Source: Polyrhizophydium stewartii (Eukaryota > Chytridiomycota > Chytridiomycetes > Rhizophydiales). From it: a stretch of DNA of 33,766 nucleotides. Every line of letters starts with the position of its first letter. The first letter of the stretch is position 1. The notes under the pieces are model-generated. The model had not been told where the DNA came from. It did no database searches and saw nothing but the letters and a program-made list of their open reading frames with translations. Location: the NCBI GenBank assembly GCA_027604665.1, contig JADGIZ010000054.1:1-33766 (forward strand), written 5' to 3'. The position numbers and the translations under genes were made by a program. Below are positions 1 to 9,700 of the stretch, piece by piece.

Positions 1-51
1 CCCCCACCTCAGAGACGGCCTCGCCAGGCCCGCTGACGCTGGCTGCCACAG

Positions 52-886
52 GCCCGACCACGTCTATCTGGGCGTCGAGTCGCCCCCGGCCATCCTTGAG
101 CTGCATCTCCCGTCGCAGACTGTTGTCGCCGAGATGCCGCTGCGGGCCGCAATGGACCGCGACCCGCCCTTGGACGGCGAGGCCGACAACCAGGGCCTCG
201 AGTCGCTGCTGTTCATCCCGCCGCTGAAAACTACAAGCGGCAGCGCACGAGCAGGCTCGGGAAAGCAGGGGCAGCGCCTGGGCTACTTCATCGTCGGCCG
301 GCAGCAGGACGCCCGCCTGTTTGTGTTCGAGGTCACCATCGACGGAGATCCCGCCTCGGGACCCATGTCGCTCGAGCTGCTCGGCACGGCCCACCTGCCC
401 GGCGCACCCGCAAACGACCTTTCGGCGCTCACGCTCTGGCGCTCGCGCATCTTTATGCTGTTTGACAAGCCAAAGACACTGCACGTCGTCTCGCTCGACG
501 AGATGCACGCCGCCATCAACCGCATGCTCGACTTTGGCGCTTCCCGCGCGCCGTCGGACCCCGGTCTGCAGCGGCGGCGGCGGGCCAGCGGCGGGACCTC
601 GCCAGTGATTCCGTCGCAGCTCCCGCCGCTGCAGGTCCTTGCTGACTCGCGAACAAACATTGACGGCTCGGGCGCCTTTGCGTTTGAGATCCGCGGCCAG
701 GAGGGCATTGCGTTTGCAGAGCCAGCAGGCGGAGATCCCTCGGCCGCGGCCGACCAGACGTCCGTCTTTGTTGCCGTCGACGCGCCGCACAAGTCGGGCA
801 GAAAGGACCTTCTTCGCTTCTCTGTCAGGGACTTTCTAGCTTGCTTCTCTGACCGCGGCGACGCGGGGATCCCCCGGCCGGTCTGA
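52..886 (+). CDS. 3' part of an unidentified protein, possibly a beta-propeller or phytase-esterase-like fold
   Basis: Open frame from the left edge to a TGA at 884-886. A GCTGAC branch-like site at 32-37 followed by CACAG ending at 51 suggests that an intron ends at 51 and the exon starts at 52, so the true start lies outside the window. The first in-frame ATG (134) is probably internal, because the residues before it (VYLGVESPPAILELHLPSQ) read like normal protein. Motifs NQGLESLLFIPP and GQEGIAFAEP, each followed by a strand-rich stretch, loosely recall the N-x-G-x-E-G-(I/L)-A pattern of SdiA-regulated or phytase-esterase-like propeller proteins. That resemblance is weak and I do not claim the function. 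It is convergent with ILV1, whose stop lies 174 bp downstream. The tail after VRDFLACF is short and has no obvious domain. Confidence 0.6.
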
Positions 887-1060
887 TCGCGGTCTGTCGA
901 TCTCGCCTTCTCCATTGCCATATCCACCCTTGCACGGCATCTGCGTCCCATCGCTCGCCCACATGGGTGAGAGTATTTAATCAACCCGCATATTTGTTTT
1001 CTTGTCCGAGCTTTGTTTGTTGTGCTGCCGAGAACAAGAACAGACTGCTGCCGTCCTTGA

Positions 1061-3120
1061 TCAGATCAGAAAGTGGCGGTACACTGGGTTGTCGGTCTCT
1101 TCGACAATCTCGACGTATCCGGCCTTGCGCATCTCGTCGACAAATGTCGAGAAGGACGCCTTGCTTTCGGGCGGAACTTGCAGTCCCGCGAGCACTCGGC
1201 CGAGGTCCGCGCCGTTGTTGCGGTCTGCCGCCGATCGTCAGCCGGCTGCACTGCGATCGCGCTGCGCCTCGCTGCACGCGGCATATCCTAAACTCACAGT
1301 GGAACAGACTGACGTTGTACTTGCCGCTTTCCAGCAGGTCCATGAACTTGAGCAGCGAGCCGGGCCGGTCAGGGAACCGGAAGCGGTACAGCATCTCGTC
1401 GGACACTGTGCTGCTGCGGCCGCCGGCAAGGAAGCGGCCGTGCGTCTTGGCCATCTCGTTCTCGCTAATATCAATCGCGTCCCAGCCAGGCCCCTTGGCG
1501 ATGATGGCGTCGCGCAGCGCAGCGACCTCGGTGGGGCGGTCCGCGACATCAAACGCAACGAGCACATGCGCGCTCTTGGGGTCGCTGAAGCGGTACGCGA
1601 GCTCCGTGACAAATCGCGGGCAGATGAGCTGGTGCAGCTCGCGCAGCGTGCCCGGTGTCTCGGGCACGAGCACGGACATCATGGCTTCGGTGCCCTGCCC
1701 GATCTTGGCGCGCTCGGCAACAAACCGCAGGCGGTCAAAGTTCATGTTGGCGCCCGACGTCACGGCGACAAACACGCCGTCGCGGATGTCGCTGTTGGTC
1801 GCCAGGAAGCGCTTGAGCCCCGCAACCGCCAGCGCGCCAGCCGGCTCGAGGATCGACCGCGTGTCGTCGAACGCGTCCTTGATGGCCGCGCAGATCTCGT
1901 CGTTGGTCACGAGCACCATGTCGTCCACGAGGTCGCGGCAGATCCGCACGCACTCGGTGCCGGGAAGCCGCACCGACGTGCCGTCAGAGAACAAACCAGC
2001 TTCTTTGATCTCGACTGGCTTTCCCTGGAGAAGCGACTGGTACATGCCGTCCGAGTCGACCGTGTTGACGCCAATAACCTTGACTTCGGGGCGGATGCGC
2101 TTGACGTAACTATCTCGGGCAGCGAGAAGAGCTCGGCGTCAGCTGCAGCTCTTCCAAATGGCTGGATTGGTGTTTCGAGAAAGATCCACCCACGCCGCGA
2201 TGCCCGCGATCAGGCCTCCACCGCCGCAGCACACAAAGATGGCGTCCAGTCTGTCCTGGCGGATCTGCCGAAGAATCTCGACGCCGACCGTGCCCTGGCC
2301 GGCAATCACATATGGATCTGTCGCCGCCAAGGCAGGTCATATCAGCGCCAAGCCGCGACCGAGGCACATGGGCAGCGTGACTGCCCGCACCATCAAACGG
2401 CGGCACAAACGTCAGCCCCTGCTCCTTGGACAGCCTAGCGCACTCTTTCTTGGCCTCGTCAAAGTCGCGGCCAAAGAGCACGACCTTGGCGCCAAGCCGG
2501 CGCACGTTCTCGACCTTGATCTCGGGGGCGAACGTGGGCATGACAATGGTCGCCTGGATCCCGAGCTTGCTGGCGGCCAGCGCGACGCCTTGCGCGTGGT
2601 TTCCTGCGCTCACGGCGCACACGCCGTTGGCGCGCTCGGCCGGCGTGAGCTGGAACATCTTGTTGTAAGCGCCGCGGCACTTGAACGAGAAGATGGGCTG
2701 CAGGTCCTCGCGCTTCAGGTGGATATTGTTCTTGAGGCGGGTCGAGAGCTGCCACGGTGCGTTGCGTGAGTTTTGTTTGCTCGCGCGGTGGGGAGGGGAG
2801 TTGGTCGCCATCACATCTGGCAGCTCTGCTGCCGGCGCTCGCACCTTGTTGGCGAACGTCAGCGGCGTCTCGTTGGCCACATCGTACACGCGCGCGTTGA
2901 GGATGAGCTTGAGATAGTCGATGTCGTCGTCGTCGCCTTGGTTGCTGCTGCTGCGTCCGTTCGTGGCGCTCGCTCGCTCGCGCTCGGCGGCTTTGTGCGG
3001 AAGGATGGGCACGGGCCACGAGAACGGGGCGGCCATCGACATGGGCGTGTGCGGCAGCGTGGGCTTGCGCTGCAGCGGCCCGGCGCGCGGCTCGGTGGCG
3101 ACAGACGGGGCGGCGCTCAT
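1061..3120 (-). CDS. ILV1: Threonine deaminase (L-threonine ammonia-lyase), isoleucine biosynthesis
   Basis: Converts threonine to 2-oxobutanoate, the first committed step of isoleucine synthesis, in mitochondria. Five exons on the minus strand: 3120-2845, 2748-2391, 2317-2194, 2109-1298, 1224-1061; all phases agree and give 577 residues, close to the usual fungal length. The PLP lysine is in [12 protein letters not shown] (about residue 115), with the substrate loop VSAGNHAQG and the phosphate-binding loop [14 protein letters not shown]. Two ACT-like regulatory repeats follow ([16 protein letters not shown] and [18 protein letters not shown]), implying isoleucine/valine control as in the family. 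The ATG at 3120 ([11 protein letters not shown]) is the simplest start. The frame stays open to 3324 with Arg-rich sequence and another Met near 3221, which could supply a mitochondrial presequence. The first intron (2749-2844, 96 nt) is a multiple of three without a stop, so it can pass as coding. Confidence 0.95.
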
Positions 3121-3339
3121 GGTGTCTTTCTCGGGAGTGGGCGACTCGTGGGCGGACGGCGGACGGATGGACGGTGCGGCGAGGCGGCAGGTGAGCGAGA
3201 TCTGGGGAAACATCACCATGACACGCAACGACGTTTTATGGGCTGACGTGCGACGCCACACGAGACCTCCCCCCGCAGCTCGAGTCACGGCGCGCCAGCA
3301 TGGCACACTGCGGCCACTGCGCACAGCCCGCCTGCCGGC

Positions 3340-6020
3340 TCACAGCCCGAGCGTATCGATCAGCGCAAGCTCGACGGGCTCGACGAGGTGTGATACGACC
3401 TTGTCGGTCCACTCGTATCCGTATGCGCTCGCAGTGCCCAGGCTCGCGGGCAGATCGCCGTGGCGCTTGTCGCTGGCAGGCGTCTTGTTCTTGGACTTGA
3501 GCGACAGCGACGACGTCCTGCTGTGCGTCAGCGGACGCCCGGCATCAGCCACCTCGCTTGGCCCAGGCTGCGGCAGCACACCGCCGCCGGTCGAGATGAT
3601 GTAGTTGCTGAGGTAGTCCGCAAAGCCCTTCTTGACGCGGGCCGCGTACTCGTCGGCGTCTTCGTCGTCGCTGCCGCTCTCGAGGCTGGATCCCGACCTG
3701 CGCATCGTCTCTCCCTCTGCGACGCTCGACGCGCGGCTCTTGCGCTCGTGCAGATCGCGGTTGAGCCGCTGGAACTCGTCGAGGCTGCCCGAGACCGTGC
3801 ACACCTGCAGCAGCATCACAAGCGTCTCGGGTGACAAGAACGGACGGCGCACCTCGCGCAGGCGCTTGGCGACCGCCGCGGCCTCGTCAGGTCCCGCAAG
3901 CGCGAGCGCATGCTTCAGCATCTGGCGCGCGCGGTCGTCCTGCAGACGCCGCAGCCCGTAGATCTCAAAGATGCGTTGGAACACGGCGCGCCATTCCGGC
4001 AGCCGGACGTGCAGGGCAACATGGTCCCAGCACTGCTGCACCAGCGCGCGCACGAGTGGCTCGCCGATCGGGAAAAAGTCTGGGCGGCAGTCGCTCTGCA
4101 TGTCGCGGTAGATGCGGTCGAGGTGCGTGAACCGGACGGACAGGTCCTCGATACTCGTGACGAGGCCAACGAGCTTTTGGCGTCTTCCCGTGTCAGCTCG
4201 CCGACAATAGAGATGCAAGAACCAAGGCGAGGCAGACAAACCTCGAGCATGAACGGCGCGTAGAGCGTCGGCGTGTGACGCTTGGTCTCGAGCGACTTGC
4301 CGTAGACGACCCACGCGCGCGCTTCCCACACGCTCCTCGCGTCGGCATCGTCGATGCACTCGTTGTATGCCTCGCGGCACACGGCCATGGTCGTCACAAA
4401 CGCGTCCATATCAAGCAGCCCCACAGGCGCCGTCTCAAACTGGAACCACGCATACTGGAATTCGCCGTACACGCGCGCGAGGATCATGATCGAGTTGAGC
4501 AGCTCAACAGCGTTGGTCTTGACGAGCATCAAGTCCATCGAGAGCGCTGGCGACGACCAATCCGAGACGTCGAGCACGCGCACGTACCACCGCCAGGTCT
4601 CCTCGAACCGCAGGCGCAGACGCGTCCAGCGGAGCAGCTTGGTGCGCGTCTGCGGCGGCAGCGGCGAGCCGTCGGGCATCGTCTCGGTCTCGGCCACGGC
4701 GCGCACCATGGCCGTGACCTCGTTCTCAATCTTCTTGGGGCTGACAAACGACCGCGCGAGCAACTCGTACACGCACGACGCGATGCGCGACTCGGCGGCC
4801 ACGACGCGCGGCGGCAGCGAGAGGATGTAGCTCGTCAGGGCCCAGTCGTGGCACCGTTCGTCCCACTCTGGTTTTGGGATGTGCGACAGCACCGAGGCCA
4901 CCGCGCGCGCCAGGAACGCCGAGTGCCGCATCAAGTCGGCGGTCTTGAGCGTCAGCGCGTGCGGCAGCACAAGCCCGCGCGTGGCCATGAACTGAAAGAC
5001 ATCGTGCAGCACAGCAAGGAGGTGCTCGGTGGCCGCTGCGTCGCGGCGGTGCTGCGCCGTTGCAATCGCCGAGGCGATTGCGCCGTGGACCTGCGCGTAC
5101 ACGTGCGATGCGGCCTCGCGGTGCGAGTCGGGGCATGTGGCGCTCGAGATGGCGGGCAGCCCGCCGAGCGTCGCGTCGGCGTCAGACAGGCGCAGGTTCA
5201 GCAGATGCACCGCAAGCCGCTTGGCGACGGCCAGATTGATCTTCTTGGACGGCGGGCACGGCCTGGGCGAGCAGGCTGCGCTCGCAGCCGTCCCGTCGAG
5301 CGGCTCATGCGACGCGTCGTATGCCGATGATGATGCGGACAGATCGCCAGCAAAGGACGCCAACGCACGCGGGATGGACGCCGAGTGTCCAAGCGGCTCG
5401 ACACCCGACTGCAGCGGCTCGTGTAGACCCACAGCTGCGAGCGAGACGCAGGCCCGCGAAGCATGGTCTTGCTTGGCATCGGCGGCGTCGCCAGCACGCT
5501 GGTCGAACGGGCCGGAATCGTTGTCGGCGGACGCGATCGCGGCCGACGTGTTGGCGGCGGATGCATCCGATGCGCCAGGCTGCGATGGCACGGACTCGCT
5601 CGCCCACTGCGACGTGCGGGGCGTCGGCTCGACCGACGGCAGCAGCGTCAGCGACGAGTCCCTAGGGCCGGCGTCGCCTACGGTGGCGTGCGTCTTGGCG
5701 GCGTTGAGGCCGACGGCCGGGGCCTTTGCGGCATCGGCCTCGCCACCAAGGGTATGCAGCGCATCAGTGATGTCGGATGCATCGAGGTCAACGTCGAGGC
5801 CGGCGGCGACTCGAGGCAGCGCCGGCCGGGCAAGCACAGCGGCCTTGGCGTCCCACGCGGCGGCAGGGGCATCTGCATCGTCGGCAAGACTCGCTTGCGA
5901 GTCGCTGGTGAGATGGGCTCGCTTGGCGGGCCATGAGGCAGCCATCTCGGTGTTGTGCTGCATCGCGAGCGACAACAGGGGAAAGGGCGTGCGACGAGGC
6001 CTCGGTCGCAGCAGGTCCAC
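3340..6020 (-). CDS. Large alpha-helical repeat protein of unknown function
   Basis: Two exons, 6020-4242 and 4173-3340, join in phase 0 across a 68-nt intron with GAGCTGAC before its AAG acceptor. From the ATG at 6020 the product has 870 residues. In-frame Met codons at about residues 20 and 27 (MQHNTEMAASW) are alternative starts. Residues 1 to about 270 are Ala/Ser/Asp-rich and look disordered. From about 273 (KKINLAVAKRLAVHLLNLR) to about 780 the sequence is a run of amphipathic helix pairs with frequent Trp, Arg and Leu, similar in texture to TPR or PPR superhelices, but I cannot find a clean 34- or 35-residue register. The last 100 residues are again polar and low in complexity. No catalytic motif, signal peptide or membrane segment is visible. 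A PPR-like organellar RNA-binding role is possible but unsupported. It is in tandem with ILV1 and the eIF4E-binding gene. Confidence 0.75.
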
Positions 6021-6345
6021 GTGCTAGCCAGGATCGACGGCTTCATTGCGTGCGCTCGACACAGTTCAGCATCAGAGGCAGGACAAGGCATTACCACCGG
6101 GCTGTCCGCCGCCAAGACAGTCTCCTCCCCCAAACGCTTGCTCGTCGATGCTGGCGTGCTTCACCCCGCCGTCGTCGCCGCTCTCATCCAATCTGCAGCG
6201 GACATCGCCACCGTCGCCACCGTCGCCGTCAGCATCAATCGAAGAACGCATATCTTTTCCGACGCCGTCGATGTCAAAGTAGGCAGACACCGCTGCTCAA
6301 AGGAAAAGATGCCATCTGCGAACAACGAGGCGGCGACGACGGTCA
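6021..6345. other. Intergenic gap between two tandem minus-strand genes
   Basis: 325 bp between the start of the helical-repeat gene and the stop of the eIF4E-binding gene. It must hold the 3' end of the upstream gene and the promoter and leader of the downstream one. A short stretch near 6195-6245 has a trinucleotide texture (repeated CGCCACCGT). I see no convincing additional gene, TATA box or structured RNA. Confidence 0.5.
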
Positions 6346-9300
6346 TCAGCGGCGCTCCAGGGGCGGAATCGGATGCTGCAACGGCTGCGGGTGCGGCGGC
6401 AAGCCGTGGTGCATCGGATGCAGCCCGTGCTGCTCGACGCCCAGCTGGGCGGCAAGGATGTGCGGCGGTGGCGGCGGTGCAAACATCCCCGGAGGCATCG
6501 ACAGGTGCGCCGACGGATCGAACCCAAACACGCCAATGGAATGCGGGCCGAACAAGGGCCCCATCATGGGCTTGTCCATCGGGTGCGGCATCGGCGGCAT
6601 GCCCGGATGGCCGAGCATGGGAGGCATCGGCGGCCCGGCCATCGGCATCATTCCGGGCATGAACAGCGGCGGCTGGCCTGGCATGGGCATCTGAACACCA
6701 AAGCCGGGGAACACCGGCTGCTGCACGTCCTGCGGCAGAGGCTGCCGTCGCAGCTGCTGCGGCTGCTGAGGGACGAGCTGGGGATGCCGGCCATCGTGCA
6801 GGGCATGCATGTCTCTCGCCAGAGCGGGCATGTCGGGCATGAGCGGCACCGAAAGCGGTGCCATTGGCGGGAGCGTCATATCGCGCATCCCAGGAGCGTT
6901 GTGCGGAGCTGCGCGCGCCGATCGCGACGTGAGCGGTCCAGGCACATGGACGCACGCAACAAAAGCGTGCGCGGCTTACTCTGGCCAGGGTTCATGTCGG
7001 GTTGGCCACGCATTACTCCAGCGAGGCCAAAAGGCGGTTCCTGCATCTGCGGTGGCGGCGGCATTTGGTGCACGACAAAAGCCCCCGCTGATGAGTTGTT
7101 CGGGAGATGCTGCTGGGCCGAAAACTGCATGGCTGCCTGCGTCGGCTGTGCAGTTTGGGGCGACGGCTGCTGCTGCTGGTGGCGAGCGCCTAATGCCTGT
7201 GATGAGGGCTGCCGTGAGGCAGACGGCAGCTGCTGGATGGGATGCGCTTGTGGCAAAGTGGGCGGCAAAGTCTGCGGCCGCTGTTGTTGTTGCGGTTGTT
7301 GCGCGAGCCGTGACTGCTCTGATTGTTGAAGTTGCTGCGCTTGCAGAGGCGGCGGGGTCTGCATCTGAGTCAGGATGCGGTCTGACTGCATCTTCAGCCT
7401 CTCCTCTGACTTTCTGGAGGTGGGTCCAGCAGGCCGCTGCGCCGCGGGCTGGTCTGGCACAGAGTGCGAGGCAATCTCAGCATGCAATTCAGCCGAAGGC
7501 TGTGGCTGCAGCGGTGGTGTCGGATGCTGCGCCGAGATCTGCGCACCGGCTAGTGCAGCCATGATGCGGTCCATGCCCCGACGGTCCTCCTCGGCCGTTG
7601 ACTTGCGCCACGCCGATGCAGGCACACGAACACCCATGCGTTCGAGGGCTTCCGTCTCTGAGATGGCGACGCCAGGAGGCGGGGGTGGCGGCTGGGGCAT
7701 TGGCGCGCCTTGCGAGACCGGCGCAACCGTTGACAGGAGCGCCATCCATGCAGGCGAGGCCGAGGTGGGCGGCACCTCAAGCTGCGGCCTACCCGCAGAT
7801 GCCGCGGCATCCAGCGGTCGAGCGTCGGCGGCGCGAGATCCCTTCTGGGCCATCATGAGCTTCAGGACGTCCTGCTCCGACATGGCGCCGGGAGGCTGCT
7901 GCGGCATACGCGGCTGCGAGGGCTGCGCAGCCATGAGCGACAGGAGGGCGTCGACGCCGTTGCCGTTGAGCGGTGGCACTGCGGCAGGTGCACGACCGCC
8001 GGCACTCAGACCGGGCGGCGAGGTGGCACTGGCGGCTGAGGACGGCGGAGCGGAGGCCGCGCCCGACTGCTCGTCCTCAAAGAGGCGCTCGAACCGTGAG
8101 CGACGCTTGGTGAGCGAGCCGGCGCGGCTGATGGCGGCGTCGTCTGCGTATAACATGCGGGCGGCGTCAGGGGCAAGGCCATACGAGACGCCTTGTGGCT
8201 GAGACGATGCGTCGGGCACGGCCGACTCTGGCGTGGCGCTGTCGGCCAGATCCGCCCCCAGAACGTCCGAGGGCGGGGTGTGCGGCTTGGCCGGAGCCGC
8301 GGTTGGTGCTGGGCGGCCGTTTTGGCCGCGGGCTTGCTCCTGCTTGCGCATCATGGCCTTGAACTTTTGGATCTCATCCATCTGGTCGGTGCCGTCGGCG
8401 GCGGGTTCGTCGCCGAGCGGCTTGTCGGCCGTAAACGTCATCCACTCGGGCTCGGACTTGGAGCCGGCTGGGAAGGCGCAGGCAGACGGGCCGATCGGCG
8501 TCAGCAGGCAGAGCGGCGGTCGCTGGCAAGGCGCCGGCGTGCACCGGTGGGAATCGACTTGCATTGTCGCTGTTGCGATGGCGCGCCAAGGCCGGACGGG
8601 TCTCCGCGGCGTGCGGGGTTGCGCTCGCCCCGCGCCCTCGCGGCAGCGGGCGGCGCATCGGCCGCGCTGGGCGTGCGGGCGTTGGCGGAGGGTGGTGCGG
8701 GCGGTGCGGTCGAGCCGGCGGCGGTCGCGGCAGAGCCTTCTTCTGGAGCAGGCGGGCCGCGCCGATGCACGGGGGCGTGAGCAGCGCGCAGGCGGGCGGG
8801 TGGGCCAGTGGGCAGCAACGCACCGGCAGGCCCCTCGTCCTGCTTGCGACGTGCTGGCTGCCGGCGCGAGAACCTGCGGCCCATCGCACGTCAGCGGCGG
8901 ATGCGGCGGCTGCGGCAGCGGCTGCGCTCTCGCCCGCGGGCCGCGCCGGCCACCGCTGCGGCTGCGCCCACGCCCGCGCCTGCGGCCGCGGCAGGCGCGG
9001 TCTCCGGGTGGTGGGCCGGTGAGGCATGTGGGTGCCGCGAGCTTCGGCTCGGGCCAGGGTGGCGGCGCGGGCAGCAGCGGGCGGCAGCCGACGTTCGCGG
9101 CGCGCGAGGGGGCGGGGGCGGTGCATGGGCGACACAGGGGATGGAGAGGGGCCCGGCGCGCACCCAAGCTCGTCCATCGTCGGCATGTCCGGCGGGCGCT
9201 GCACCAGCGGGCTGTTGCGCAGCGACAACATGAACTCGAGCGTGTATCGCCTTGCATGCGCGGCGCTGCCGCCGCCTGCTGCGGCTGCTGCGGCGGTGTC

Positions 9301-9393
9301 GGTTTCCGTCTGTGTCGGTGTGGGCGCCGCGGCGCCGGCACCGCCCAGGACAGCGGTGCCGGCGGGCGCTGCCGCCGCCGTCTGAGTCGTCAT
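6346..9393 (-). CDS. 4E-T-like eIF4E-binding translational regulator
   Basis: Predicted cap-binding-protein partner that would repress translation or feed mRNAs to decay bodies. Evidence: a near-canonical eIF4E site, Y50 in YTLEFMLSLRNSPLVQRP (Y-x4-M-L form of YxxxxL-phi). Later come FTADKPLGDE and MDEIQKFKAMMRKQEQ, and then TKRRSRFERLFEDEQ, which match the order of motifs in animal 4E-T and fungal relatives. The rest is low complexity, with a Q-rich zone and a Met/Pro-rich C-terminus (MPGMMPMAGPPMPPMLG). Secure exons: 8467-6980 and 6908-6346, joined across a 71-nt intron. Likely upstream exons are 8873-8824 and 8742-8545, whose phases fit, plus a first exon from the ATG at 9393 (MTTQTAAAAP) to about 9164. 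The first donor is unresolved, because all frames are open in this GC-rich stretch. Known 4E-T is largely disordered, as here. Alternative: a lineage-specific eIF4E-binding protein. Confidence 0.72.
7120..7355 (-). repeat. Gln-rich low-complexity segment inside the eIF4E-binding gene
   Basis: The minus strand encodes clusters of glutamine mixed with Pro and Ser (for example LQAQQLQQSEQSR and LAQQPQQQQRP), seen on the plus strand as repeated CTG, TTG and TGC triplets. Such prion-like tracts are common in decay-body proteins and are prone to length change. Confidence 0.75.
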
Positions 9394-9700
9394 CGCTGGA
9401 GGATGGTGTCCCGCAAAGGCTCGGGGCACCTCTTTGAGCCAAAGCCACAGGGCCAGAAACCGCCGCATCCACCGGGAGCTGGTGCCGCCCAGCGATCTCG
9501 ATGCCCAGGCCGCCGGCTCAGATCGCGAGGCTCGCAAGCGTCTCCGCGCCGAGCTGCTGTGGGGGGGGGGCGCAGCCAGTGAGCATCCAAGCAGCGCTGC
9601 TGGCCGCCATAGTCATGGACCTGATCGGGCCGCGCCAAGGTCGCAGCCCAGATCAGTTCATCCTCCGATCCAGCCGCAATGACTTCATTCGAACCCAAAC
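9394..9700. other. Intergenic gap upstream of the eIF4E-binding gene
   Basis: 307 bp between the start of the eIF4E-binding gene and the stop of RBM39, both on the minus strand. It should carry the promoter and leader of the former and the 3' end of the latter. The only distinctive element is the ten-G run at 9561-9570. No gene is supported. Confidence 0.5.
9561..9570. repeat. Ten-base G homopolymer
   Basis: Uninterrupted run of ten G on the plus strand, in noncoding DNA upstream of the eIF4E-binding gene. Its length may be unreliable in assembly and variable in the population. Confidence 0.9.

Noticed and set aside
1002..2438. A 478-residue plus-strand open frame.
   Set aside because: Antisense to the well-supported ILV1 exons; long open shadow frames are expected in GC-rich coding DNA.
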